The position numbers and the translations under genes were made by a program. This document shows, in pieces, positions 52,418-60,459 of a stretch of 64,000 nt of DNA; positions within the stretch are counted from its first letter, which is position 1, and each line of letters opens with the position of its first letter. Source of the stretch: Tessaracoccus oleiagri (GTDB lineage Bacteria > Actinomycetota > Actinomycetes > Propionibacteriales > Propionibacteriaceae). The notes beneath the pieces were generated by a model. That model had not been told where the DNA came from. It did no database searches and saw only the letters and a program-made list of their open reading frames with translations. Location of the stretch: positions 434,001 through 498,000 of the forward strand of contig NZ_FNGP01000003.1 of the NCBI RefSeq assembly GCF_900103275.1. Reading direction: 5' to 3'.

Positions 52418-53193
52418 GAGCGGTGCTGCCAGACGGGCTCGCGCTTGTCGAGGAAGGCCCCGATGCCCTCCTTCGCGTCGGGCGCGAGCGCGTTGGCGGC
52501 CATCACTTCGACCATGTGGGCGTACGCCTCGGCGGTTGACAGCTCCGCCTGCTCGTAGAAGGCGCGTTTGCCCACGCTGACCGTCGCGGACGAGAAGCCG
52601 GCGACGCGGCGCGCGACCGCCATCGTCGCCTCCGTCAGTTCCTCCGGCGCGACCACGTGGGAGACCAGGCCCTGGGCACGAGCCTCGGCCGCACCGATCG
52701 GCTCGCCCGTCAGCAGCATCTTCATGGCGGTCTTCCGGTCGACGGCGCGCGTCAGCGCCACCATCGGTGTGGAGCAGAACAGACCGATCCGAACGCCGGG
52801 TGTCGCGAAGCCTGCGGTCTCGGCGGCGACGGCGAGGTCGCACGTCGCCACCAGCTGGCAGCCGGCGGCTGTCGCCAGGCCCTGGACCTGGGCGATCACC
52901 GGCTGGGGGATGCGCTGGATGAGCTGCATCAGTTCCGCGCAGGTGCCGAAGATCCGACGTAGCTGGTCGTGGTCCGCGTTCCGCACCTCGCCGAGGTCGT
53001 GCCCGGCGGAGAAGACCGTGCCCTCCGAACGGAGCACCGCCGCGTGCACGTCGCGGCGCTCCGCGACCTGGCGGAAGGACTCGATGAGGCCCTTCATCGC
53101 GTCCATCGAGAGCGCACCCCGCTTCGCCGGGTTGTTCAGGGTGACCACGGCCACGGTGTCCTCGACCTCGAGGTGTACGAGCGCTTCTGCCAT
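52414..53193 (-). CDS. Crotonase-family protein (ECHDC3-like), copy 2
   Basis: 259 residues, a clear paralogue of the product of 47761-48537 (TLNNPAKRGALS, SAGHDLGEV, TAAGCQLVATCDLAVAAE, MKMLLTGEPIGAAEA). ATPGVRIGLFCSTPMVALTR is almost the ECHDC3 consensus. The two catalytic glutamates of enoyl-CoA hydratase are Gln and Gly here as well, so hydratase activity is not expected. The physiological role is unknown. Confidence 0.88.
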   Translation of the reverse strand: MAEALVHLEVEDTVAVVTLNNPAKRGALSMDAMKGLIESFRQVAERRDVHAAVLRSEGTVFSAGHDLGEVRNADHDQLRRIFGTCAELMQLIQRIPQPVIAQVQGLATAAGCQLVATCDLAVAAETAGFATPGVRIGLFCSTPMVALTRAVDRKTAMKMLLTGEPIGAAEARAQGLVSHVVAPEELTEATMAVARRVAGFSSATVSVGKRAFYEQAELSTAEAYAHMVEVMAANALAPDAKEGIGAFLDKREPVWQHRS

Positions 53194-53246
53194 GCGGGCA
53201 GTCTTTCAGGCCGGCTGACCGGATGTGGCGTTTCGGCGCGGGGCGT

Positions 53247-53262
53247 ATACCCTAGGGGGTAT
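53247..53262. promoter_or_regulatory. CsoR-like palindrome overlapping the start of the next gene
   Basis: ATACCC-TAGG-GGGTAT is a perfect 6+6 inverted repeat whose right arm ends in the first two bases of ATG 53261. G/C-tract palindromes of this form are operators of CsoR/RcnR-type repressors in actinobacteria. No such regulator is encoded in the window. Confidence 0.45.
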
Positions 53263-54022
53263 GCCGTCGTCAGCTTCCGACCTCGTATCGAGCCACGAGT
53301 CCGCCGCGTTGAACGCGCTCAATGCCGCTGCGGGCGACGCGCCGCTGTGCCGCAGCGACGGCACGAGGCAGGGCGTCAAGGAGGCGGAGGGCGCGGCCGC
53401 GGCGCTCGGTGACGTGCGTCGAGCGCTCCAGCGAGACCCTGGCCGAAGCCCGCTCGTGGTCCTCGACGAGGTGGCCGGGCAGTGGCGGCGGCTGGACGGG
53501 GCGCTGGCCGAGCGGCCCGAGACCAAGGAGTACCTCGCCGGCGGGATGGAAGCCATCGAAGCACTCCGTGCCGACGTCGAGGCGGTGAAGCCCGCCGCCG
53601 GGCCGGCCCGAGCCGTGTCCCTGACCGCACCGACCTCCCCGTCGGTGTCCGTGCCGGCGCGAGCGGGGAAGTGGGCCCGACGCCGGGTCGTCGCCGCCCT
53701 CGTCGTGTTCGGCCTGTTGGCACCGCTCGTCGCGACGTCCGGGCCCTGGGACCTCATCGCGGAACCGTTGTGGTCGACGCTCGTCCTCGGCATCGCGGCA
53801 CTGTCCTCGGCCACCCTTGCCTTGTTCGTGCCGCACCACGGCTGGAAGCCCGACCTCGGGTGCGCCCCGTGCGCGATCACGGGCGTCCTCGTGGCCATCG
53901 GTGCGCCCGCAGCCGTCATCTGGAACGCCCATGACCTCGGCTGGGCGTTGCTCGGGCTGGTCGTCTCCGTCTTCGCACTCGTCCGGAAACAACTCGACCC
54001 CGGTTACTGCGGACCCCCCTAG
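53261..54022 (+). CDS. Membrane protein with C-terminal cysteines, unknown function
   Basis: 253 residues from ATG 53261, directly after a G-rich ribosome binding site. The first ~135 residues are soluble and helical. Three membrane segments follow (about 143-160, 171-191, 206-222) with a fourth near 228-242. Cys201 and Cys204 (GCAPC), Cys250 near the C-terminus and Cys30 could bind a metal. I do not recognise a family. The palindrome at its start suggests metal-responsive control, which would suit the cysteines. Confidence 0.65.
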   Translation: MPSSASDLVSSHESAALNALNAAAGDAPLCRSDGTRQGVKEAEGAAAALGDVRRALQRDPGRSPLVVLDEVAGQWRRLDGALAERPETKEYLAGGMEAIEALRADVEAVKPAAGPARAVSLTAPTSPSVSVPARAGKWARRRVVAALVVFGLLAPLVATSGPWDLIAEPLWSTLVLGIAALSSATLALFVPHHGWKPDLGCAPCAITGVLVAIGAPAAVIWNAHDLGWALLGLVVSVFALVRKQLDPGYCGPP

Positions 54023-54079
54023 CCCCAGCAGGTCAGGCGGGCGCTTCGGGCGCCCACCCGGCGGCACTAGGCTTGGGCC

Positions 54080-54727
54080 ATGCTCGACCTCGCGTGGACC
54101 CTGCGTGCCGCGCTCGGGCTGGACCCACGGTTGTTCGACCGGCTCGGTTCGGTGTCGCCATGGACGGCGTTCGGGGTGGCGCTCCTCGCGGGGTTGTCCA
54201 CGATGCTGGGGCACGTCGCGATCCTCGCGCTGAACCGCATCCGCGGCTTCCGCCTCGTCACCAGCCTGCTGCTGAGCACCGGCGCGCTCACGTTCCTCTA
54301 CGCGACGCAGGCCGCGGTCACCTGGGCCGTCGCCACCATGGCGCTCCGCCGCCAGCTGCCGCTCGGCGACCTGCTCGTCGTGGCGATGCTCGCGCTGGCG
54401 CCGCTGGTGCTCAACGTGCTCACGGCGCTCCCGCACCTCGGGCTGGGCCTCGGGCGAATACTTGAGGCCTGGAGCTACCTCATCTTCTGGTACGGCGTTG
54501 CGCGCGTGTTCGACCTCGTCTGGGGCTGGGCGCTCGGCTTCACGATCGCGGGTTGGCTCGTGATGCAGCTCCTGTCGCGGCTCGTCCACCGTCCGTTGTC
54601 ATGGGCGATGTCGCGAGCTTGGACGCTGGGCACCGGCCGGCCGACGATGGTGACCTCCCGCGACGTGCTGGCCGGCATGCCGTTCATCCCGATCGAGCCG
54701 CACTCCTCGGGCGGAGCGTCCCGATGA
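54080..54727 (+). CDS. Yip1-like multi-spanning membrane protein
   Basis: 215 residues with about five membrane segments (AFGVALLAGLSTMLGHVAIL, LYATQAAVTWAVATMAL, LLVVAMLALAPLVLNVLTAL, YLIFWYGVARVFDLVWGWAL). The arrangement resembles the Yip1/DUF1282 family of unknown function. The stop overlaps the next start by four bases, so the two proteins probably work together. Confidence 0.65.
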   Translation: MLDLAWTLRAALGLDPRLFDRLGSVSPWTAFGVALLAGLSTMLGHVAILALNRIRGFRLVTSLLLSTGALTFLYATQAAVTWAVATMALRRQLPLGDLLVVAMLALAPLVLNVLTALPHLGLGLGRILEAWSYLIFWYGVARVFDLVWGWALGFTIAGWLVMQLLSRLVHRPLSWAMSRAWTLGTGRPTMVTSRDVLAGMPFIPIEPHSSGGASR

Positions 54728-55674
54728 TCACCTGGACGCTGGGCGTGCTGGGCCTCATGCTCCTGCTGTTCGTGCTCCTGTCGCCGCTGGAGTCGCTCCG
54801 GTGGTGGGTCGACCGGGGGGAGCGGGAGGTCCGCCAGACCTTCGAGCTCGAGCCCCCCGGCAACCCTCCGCCGGCCGCTGCCGAACACTTCCTGGTGTAC
54901 CTCTCCGGGGTCGGGACCATCGGCGGCGATGCCCTGTCGCGACGGGAGGAGGCCTGGCTCGACAGCCTTCGCGAGGCGCTTCCCGAGGCCCGGGTCATCG
55001 GCGACGTCTTCCCGTACGCGGTCGACAACCGCGGACTCCTCCAGCGGGCGACCGTGTGGCTGTGGGGACGGCTCGAGCGATGGCGACGGGGACGCTGGGC
55101 GCGGTTGCTGCCCGCGTTGATCGAGATCCGCAACATCGCGCAGGTCCTCGTGTCGGCCGATCCCCGCTACGGGCCGACGTACAACATCGGGCTGGCGCAG
55201 GAGATCTGGCGCTCACTCCAGCGGCACGGGTACGTCCCCGGCGGCACGACGCCGGTTACCCTGATCGGGTTCTCCGGCGGCGCCCAGGTGGCGCTCGGCG
55301 CGGGTGGCCTGCTCGCCGGGCTGGGGGTGCCGGTCTCGCTCATCGCGGTGGGCGGCATCTTCGGCGACGACCCCGGACTCGAGCGCTTGCGACGCGTCTG
55401 GCTGCTGACCGGCACGCGGGACCGGCTCCAACGACTCGGCGTGGTTGCGTTCCCGGGTCGCTGGCCCACCGCGCCGCTCTCGCACTGGGGGCGGGCGAAG
55501 CGTGAGGGCCGCATCACCCGGCTCGTGATCGGGGACATGGCGCACACCGGCGCGGACGGCTACCTCGGGCGGCGCGCGAGCGGGTCCGACGGGCGCAGCC
55601 ATGCCGAGGCCACGCGCGACGCCGTCGTGCGAATCATCCGAGGCCAGGGCGGCGCTCGGCGCGGATCCGGATGA
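54724..55674 (+). CDS. Membrane-anchored alpha/beta-hydrolase-like protein
   Basis: 316 residues from ATG 54724. One N-terminal membrane segment (3-19) is followed by a domain with FLVYLSGVGTIGGDALS and a nucleophile elbow GFSGG (Ser184). Acid and histidine candidates lie in the C-terminal half (GDMAHTGADGYLG), giving a plausible Ser-Asp-His set. No lipase or esterase subfamily is obvious. It overlaps the Yip1-like gene by four bases and the convergent TspO-like gene by 41 bases. Confidence 0.7.
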   Translation: MITWTLGVLGLMLLLFVLLSPLESLRWWVDRGEREVRQTFELEPPGNPPPAAAEHFLVYLSGVGTIGGDALSRREEAWLDSLREALPEARVIGDVFPYAVDNRGLLQRATVWLWGRLERWRRGRWARLLPALIEIRNIAQVLVSADPRYGPTYNIGLAQEIWRSLQRHGYVPGGTTPVTLIGFSGGAQVALGAGGLLAGLGVPVSLIAVGGIFGDDPGLERLRRVWLLTGTRDRLQRLGVVAFPGRWPTAPLSHWGRAKREGRITRLVIGDMAHTGADGYLGRRASGSDGRSHAEATRDAVVRIIRGQGGARRGSG

Positions 55675-56431
55675 GGACGGTGCCCAGCAGGAGGATCCCG
55701 GCCGCGGTCCCGGCCAGCCAGGCGACCGCGGGGGAGACGAGATCGGTGGTCACGCGCCCGGCCGCGATCCAGGCGAGCCCCCAGGAGGTGGCCAGCGCCG
55801 GCGCCAGCCGACCGCGCCCGGCCCACGCGGTGCCCAACCCGATCCCCACCGTCACGGCGAGCACGGCCCCCGCGGCGTACTCGTAGCCGGTGAAGGTGGG
55901 GTCGGCGCCCAGCGACACCCCCCACGCCGTGATGTTGGCGACGGTGGCTACGCAGACCCAGCCCAGGTACAGGCCGAACGTGCCGTCGGTGACGATCGCC
56001 TCCACAGCGCCGGCCGGCCGCTCGGCACGGAGGATGAGGAAGATGCGGATCAGCACCGCCAGCAGCACGATGATCACGCCGACGCTTGCCGTGACGCTGC
56101 CGAGCTGTACGACCCAGATCCAGGCGGCGTTCAGCGCCGCGGACAACGCCGCCCACGGCCTCAACTCGGCCTGCCTCGAGGAGCGCCGCGCGGCGGGCAG
56201 CAACTGGTGGACGGTGTAGGCGACGAGCCCCGTGTAGATGACGCTCCAAATGCTGAATGCCGGCCCGGCCGGGGCCAGCGGGGTCGAGTCCTCCGACAGG
56301 ATGCCGCCGGCGGCCTCGTTGATCGGCGTGCCGCCGAGCGCTCCGCTGCCTATGAACGCGGCGGCGACGGCGATCGCCACCGCCACCACCGTCAGGATCG
56401 ACGCGACGAGGGGCCCGGGCTGCTTTGACAT
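55634..56431 (-). CDS. TspO/MBR-like membrane protein
   Basis: 265 residues with about seven membrane segments. PAGPAFSIWSVIYTGLVAYT matches the TspO/MBR signature (P-x-x-x-FxIWxxIY), and WAALSAALNAAWIWVVQLGS also fits. It is longer than the five-helix TspO and resembles the larger tryptophan-rich homologues seen in actinobacteria. A ligand cannot be named. Confidence 0.75.
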   Translation of the reverse strand: MSKQPGPLVASILTVVAVAIAVAAAFIGSGALGGTPINEAAGGILSEDSTPLAPAGPAFSIWSVIYTGLVAYTVHQLLPAARRSSRQAELRPWAALSAALNAAWIWVVQLGSVTASVGVIIVLLAVLIRIFLILRAERPAGAVEAIVTDGTFGLYLGWVCVATVANITAWGVSLGADPTFTGYEYAAGAVLAVTVGIGLGTAWAGRGRLAPALATSWGLAWIAAGRVTTDLVSPAVAWLAGTAAGILLLGTVLIRIRAERRPGLG

Positions 56432-56440
56432 GCGCCGAGC

Positions 56441-57532
56441 CTATCCGCGCACCGAGTCCCAGAAGCGACGCATGTGGGGCGGCGTTACCGGGCCCGTGCC
56501 CTGGTGGCTCAGCAGCACGGCCGCGACCCCCTCGGTCCGGTCGACCCACAGTGTGGCGCCCGTGCCGCCGTCCCAGCCGAAGCGGCCCGCGTCGTCGATC
56601 CCGACGCCCAAGCCCCAGCGTCGTCCCGGCTCGAGGAACTCGCGGGCCATCGCGGCCGCGGGGTCGGGAAGCGGGGACGGCTCGGGATCGAGGTGCCCGT
56701 CGAGCAGCGTCTGGGCGAAGAGGAGCAGGTCCGACACCGTCGACAGCAGCCCGGTCGATGCCGACGGGAACACCGGGGGCTCGGCGTTGGCCGGGTCGCC
56801 GGCCCGCCGGATCAGGTCGGCACCGCCTCCTTCGCGGGGGAAATGGAGCGCCGGGACCCGGTGCAGCTCCGAGGTCGGCACGGCGTACCCGGTGTCGTTC
56901 ATCTCGAGCGGTTCCAACAGCCGTTGCTGCAGCAGCGCGTCGAACCGCGTGCCGGTGGCCCGCTCCAGGACGATGGTCAGCGCGTCGAAGCTCGTCTGGT
57001 AGAGCCAGCCCTCGCCCGGCTGGTGCCGCATCGGCAGCGCGGCCACGCGCTCCACCCAGGTGTCGGGCTCGAGATCCGGCGGTCGCCAGGCGGACATGAT
57101 GCCCGCCTCGTCGCTCGCGCGGCCCAGCGGATCGTCGCCGCCCGTCATGTCGTACCCGAGCCCGAACCCCATGTGCAGGAGGTCCCGCACCGTCGTGGGG
57201 CGGGCCGCCGGAACGGTGTCGGTCAACTCGCCGTGGCGCCGCCTCAGCACCCTGCGGTCGGCCCACTCCGGCACCCAACGCTCGACCGGGTCCTCCAGCA
57301 CGAGCACTCCCTCCTCGACGAGGCCGAGGGCGCACGTCGTCCCGAGGAGCTTCGTCACCGACGAGATCTGGAAGATGGCTTCGACGTCCGCCCCCTCGGC
57401 GTCGATGGTGACGACGCGGTCGTCCAGCGGCCCCTCGGCGATCGCCCAGGCCACGCCGGGCGCGACCATCTTCGGGACTTCCTCACGCATCACCGCGGCG
57501 ACCCGCGCCGCCCTCGCTGTCCGGGTGTCCAT
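56441..57532 (-). CDS. Beta-lactamase-fold serine hydrolase (class C type)
   Basis: 363 residues with no signal peptide. The catalytic SxxK reads SSVTK (near residue 57) in AIFQISSVTKLLGTTCAL. The second motif position reads WLYQTSFDALTIVLERATG. The C-terminus has FGWDGGTGATLWVDRTEG, in place of the HxG/KTG motif. Such enzymes are EstB-like esterases or D-aminopeptidases rather than true beta-lactamases, and a cytoplasmic location argues against a role in resistance. Confidence 0.85.
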   Translation of the reverse strand: MDTRTARAARVAAVMREEVPKMVAPGVAWAIAEGPLDDRVVTIDAEGADVEAIFQISSVTKLLGTTCALGLVEEGVLVLEDPVERWVPEWADRRVLRRRHGELTDTVPAARPTTVRDLLHMGFGLGYDMTGGDDPLGRASDEAGIMSAWRPPDLEPDTWVERVAALPMRHQPGEGWLYQTSFDALTIVLERATGTRFDALLQQRLLEPLEMNDTGYAVPTSELHRVPALHFPREGGGADLIRRAGDPANAEPPVFPSASTGLLSTVSDLLLFAQTLLDGHLDPEPSPLPDPAAAMAREFLEPGRRWGLGVGIDDAGRFGWDGGTGATLWVDRTEGVAAVLLSHQGTGPVTPPHMRRFWDSVRG

Positions 57533-57668
57533 GGACTTACGCTACGTATCCACGGTGCCAGCGGGGCGGGTTCCGTACTTCTTGTACGAGTGCGCCCGTC
57601 TGATCGAGGACGCCGACGCGGCCAGGCGCTTCATCGGCGCGCAGCTCAAGGAGGCGTTCTCCGCTTGA
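57531..57668 (+). CDS. Possible small protein, 45 aa
   Basis: A frame from ATG 57531 (sharing CCATGG with the divergent hydrolase start) encodes 45 residues ending in ECARLIEDADAARRFIGAQL and KEAFSA. A GTG start at 57558 would give a 36-residue product. The helical, amphipathic C-terminus looks protein-like, but there is no clear ribosome binding site and no recognised family. Confidence 0.35.
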   Translation: MDLRYVSTVPAGRVPYFLYECARLIEDADAARRFIGAQLKEAFSA

Positions 57669-57707
57669 GGGGACATGGCCGGAGCCACGTTCCAGTAAGG
57701 TCCTCCC

Positions 57708-58445
57708 ATGCCGCAGAGTGAGTCGACGACGCCGGTCTACCGGGCGCTCGGGTTCGTGGTCCGCAAGATCGCCGCCCCGGTCCTTACCCGCAGGCACTTC
57801 CGTGGACTTGAGCACGTGCCCGCCCGGGGCCCGGCACTCGTCGTCGCGAACCACATCGGCAACTACGACGTGCTGACCCTCGGTGACTTCCTCATCACCG
57901 CGGGCCGGTGGCCGAGGTTCCTGGGCAAGGCCGACATCTGGACGGTGCCCGGGCTCCGTTGGCTCGCCACCCGGGCCAGGCAGATCCCCGTCGAGCGCTA
58001 CACCGAACGCGCCAAGGACGCCCTGCGCCACGCGCAGACGGCGCTCGAGGCGGGGGACCTCGTCGGCATCTACCCCGAGGGCACCATCACGCGCGATCCC
58101 GAGGGCTGGCCCATGCTCGCCCGCAACGGCGCCGCCCGGCTCGCCCTGGCCACCGGCGTGCCGGTGATCCCCGTGGCACAGCTCGGCGCCGAGGAGGTCC
58201 TGGGCGGGCGGCACCTGCGGTTCCGCAAGCTGTTCAACCTCCGCAGACGCGACGTCCACGTCATGGCGGGGCCGCCGGTGGACCTCGCCGACCTCGGCAC
58301 CACCAGCGACCCCACCGACGAGCAGCTCGCCGAGGCCACGTCGCGCATCATGGGCGCGGTCACCGAGCTCTACGCGACGCTCCGAGGGGGACGCGTCCCG
58401 CAGCTCGTCTGGGACCCCTGGCGCGAGGACTACGTCGAACGCTGA
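57708..58445 (+). CDS. 1-acyl-glycerol-3-phosphate acyltransferase-like protein
   Basis: 245 residues. The PlsC motifs are present: NHIGNYD (Asn48-His49...Asp54) for catalysis, RFLGKADIWTVPGLRWL for acceptor binding, and GIYPEGTITRD. It should transfer an acyl chain to a lysophosphatidate or related acceptor at the membrane. The end overlaps the convergent SRPBCC gene by 16 bases. Confidence 0.88.
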   Translation: MPQSESTTPVYRALGFVVRKIAAPVLTRRHFRGLEHVPARGPALVVANHIGNYDVLTLGDFLITAGRWPRFLGKADIWTVPGLRWLATRARQIPVERYTERAKDALRHAQTALEAGDLVGIYPEGTITRDPEGWPMLARNGAARLALATGVPVIPVAQLGAEEVLGGRHLRFRKLFNLRRRDVHVMAGPPVDLADLGTTSDPTDEQLAEATSRIMGAVTELYATLRGGRVPQLVWDPWREDYVER

Positions 58446-58924
58446 GCGAGGAACTCGTCGATCTGGTTGATCGCGAGCGTCGCGCCCTCCTCCATCCCCA
58501 TGTCGAGCACCTGCTGCAGCGCCTCCGCGGACGCGTAGCGCGAGCTGTACGTCGCGCGCGTGCGGCCGTCGACGTCCGTGAACCGGTAGTCGCAGTACGA
58601 CACCGGCAGGTCGGTGTTCGGGGTGAAGTCCTCGTTGGCGAACCCGTCCTCGAAGGAGAAGGCCTGCGGCTCGTCGACGGAGGTCACCTCCCAGTAGCCG
58701 GGGTACTTCTCGCCCTCGGGGCTGGTCATGTAGTAGACGACGCGGCCACCGGTCGCGAGCGAGTGCTCCACCACCGTCGCCGGGTAGCCGGGAGGGCCCC
58801 AGACCTTCTCGAGCTGGCGGGGATCGGCGTAGATCTCCCAGACGCGCTCGACGGGGGCGGCGAACTCGGCGGTGATGGTGAGGGTGAGGTTGTCGGGGTC
58901 CTTGTTGATGTCGACGACTGGCAT
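58430..58924 (-). CDS. SRPBCC (AHSA1-like) domain protein
   Basis: 164 residues from ATG 58924, one base after the ArsR stop. EFAAPVERVWEIYADPRQLE, WGPPGYPATVVEHSLATGGR and the C-terminal GMEEGATLAINQIDEFLAQ are typical AHSA1/polyketide-cyclase-like sequences. Such proteins bind hydrophobic ligands and are very often paired with an ArsR regulator, as here. The upstream extension in the same frame lies inside the ArsR gene and is not used. Confidence 0.88.
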   Translation of the reverse strand: MPVVDINKDPDNLTLTITAEFAAPVERVWEIYADPRQLEKVWGPPGYPATVVEHSLATGGRVVYYMTSPEGEKYPGYWEVTSVDEPQAFSFEDGFANEDFTPNTDLPVSYCDYRFTDVDGRTRATYSSRYASAEALQQVLDMGMEEGATLAINQIDEFLAQRST

Positions 58925-58925
58925 G

Positions 58926-59261
58926 TCAATGCTCCTTGCTGAGTAGGTCGTCAATGTTGGCGATGCGTCCGCGCCAGATCTCCTCGAGCTCGTCGAGCAT
59001 CGAGGCCACCGACCGGACGGCCTGGACGTCACCGCTGGCGAGTTGCATCCGGCCCTGTCTGCGCTTGTGCAGCAGGCCGGCCCTCTCCAGTACGACGACG
59101 TGCTTCTGGACGGCGGCGAAGCTCATGTCGTAGGCCGCCGCCAGCTCGGTCACCGACTGCTCGCCGGCGAGCACGCGCCGCAGGATGTCGCGGCGCGTCC
59201 GGTCCGCGAGCGCCCCGAACAGGGCGTCGGCGCGGTCCTCGGCGTGCATGATGACTGACAT
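58926..59261 (-). CDS. ArsR-family transcriptional regulator
   Basis: 111 residues from ATG 59261 (GGTGG upstream; ATG 59276 would add five residues). The winged helix-turn-helix reads RRDILRRVLAGEQSVTELAA, then YDMSFAAVQKHVVVLERAGL and a basic wing RRQGRM. It lacks the metal-binding cysteines of ArsR proper and matches the SRPBCC-linked subfamily. It should bind the palindrome at 59272-59289 and repress its own operon. Confidence 0.9.
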   Translation of the reverse strand: MSVIMHAEDRADALFGALADRTRRDILRRVLAGEQSVTELAAAYDMSFAAVQKHVVVLERAGLLHKRRQGRMQLASGDVQAVRSVASMLDELEEIWRGRIANIDDLLSKEH

Positions 59262-59267
59262 GCCACC

Positions 59268-59298
59268 AATATACAACCAAATGGTTGTACGTCGTCAA
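59268..59298 (-). promoter_or_regulatory. ArsR operator and promoter
   Basis: TACAACCA-AA-TGGTTGTA (59272-59289) is a perfect 8+8 inverted repeat. On the minus strand, TTGACG (complement of 59293-59298) and TGTATA (complement of 59270-59275) are 17 bases apart, so the operator fills the spacer between -35 and -10. Binding would block transcription. Confidence 0.75.
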
Positions 59299-59346
59299 CC
59301 CCCGGCGTCCCAGTAGGATGTCGCAGACCCGAAACTAGGAGGCCCG

Positions 59347-60459
59347 ATGTCACATCGCACCAAAGTTGCACTCGTCTTCGGCGGGGTGTCCCCGGAACAC
59401 GGGATCTCCTGCCTGACGGCGGCCAGCGTGCTCGGTGCGATCGACCAGGAGCGCTACGAGGTGGTGGGCGTGGGGATCGCGAAGTCGGGGCGGTGGACGC
59501 AGGTGCCGCTCGAGACGATCGCCGCCTACCGCATCGTCAACGGGGTCGCGCCCGAGGTCGCCGAGCCGCAGGACGACGCGGTCTTCATGGTCACAGAGGA
59601 CGGCGCCGAGGTTGCCACCCGCAACGGGGAGGAGCTCCTCGACATCCGCGGCGTCGACGCGGCCTTCGCGCTCCTGCACGGCCCCTTCGGCGAGGACGGC
59701 ACCATCCAGGGCATGTTCGAGATGATGGGCATCCGCTACGTCGGCTGCGGTGTCACCTCCAGCGCGGTGGGAATGGACAAGCACTACATGCGCGTCGCGT
59801 TCGAGGCCGCGGGGCTCCCCGTCGGCCCGTACGTCGTCGCCACCGACCGCCGCTGGCGGCACTTCCGCGACGAGGTGCTCGCCGAGGTGGGCGCGCTGCA
59901 GTTCCCCGTGTTCGTGAAGCCGGCCCGGGGCGGTTCGTCGATCGGGATCAGCCGCGTCACGGAGCCCGGCGAAGTCGCCGCCGCGATCGAGAAGGCCCGC
60001 GAGTACGACCCCAAGGTCGTCATCGAGCAGGGTGTGCGCGGCCGCGAGCTCGAGTGCGCGGTGCTCGGCAACCCGGACATCCCCGACGGCTGCGAGGCCT
60101 CGCCGCTGGGGGAGGTGCGCGTCCTCGCCGACGACGGGTTCTACGACTACGAGACCAAGTACTTCGACGAGTCCGGCGCGGCGCTCGACATCCCGGCCGT
60201 CGTCGATGACGAGGTGGCCGCCCGCATCCGGGCGCTGGCGAAGCGCGCCTACCACGCCCTCGACTGCGAGGGCCTGGCCCGCGCCGACTTCTTCCTCACC
60301 GACGACGGCGACGTGTTCATCAACGAAATCAACACGATGCCGGGCTTCACCGAGATCTCCATGTTCCCGCAGCTGTGGCAGTCCACCGGCATGACCTACC
60401 CGGAGCTCGTCGGCCGCCTCGTCGACATGGCCGTCGCCCGCCCGCTGGGGCTCCGGTGA
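59347..60459 (+). CDS. ddl: D-alanine--D-alanine ligase
   Basis: 370 residues, with TAGGAGG nine bases before ATG 59347. ATP-grasp ligase motifs: VFGGVSPEHGIS, LLHGPFGEDGTIQGMFE, FPVFVKPARGGSSIGISRV, EGLARADFFLTDDGDVFINE and INTMPGFTEISMFP. It makes the D-Ala-D-Ala dipeptide for peptidoglycan in the cytoplasm. The stop overlaps the thiL start by four bases. Confidence 0.95.
   Translation: MSHRTKVALVFGGVSPEHGISCLTAASVLGAIDQERYEVVGVGIAKSGRWTQVPLETIAAYRIVNGVAPEVAEPQDDAVFMVTEDGAEVATRNGEELLDIRGVDAAFALLHGPFGEDGTIQGMFEMMGIRYVGCGVTSSAVGMDKHYMRVAFEAAGLPVGPYVVATDRRWRHFRDEVLAEVGALQFPVFVKPARGGSSIGISRVTEPGEVAAAIEKAREYDPKVVIEQGVRGRELECAVLGNPDIPDGCEASPLGEVRVLADDGFYDYETKYFDESGAALDIPAVVDDEVAARIRALAKRAYHALDCEGLARADFFLTDDGDVFINEINTMPGFTEISMFPQLWQSTGMTYPELVGRLVDMAVARPLGLR

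Noticed and set aside
56441-57532. A beta-lactam resistance gene
   Set aside because: SxxK is present, but there is no signal peptide and the third motif is unlike class C beta-lactamases. An esterase or peptidase is more likely.
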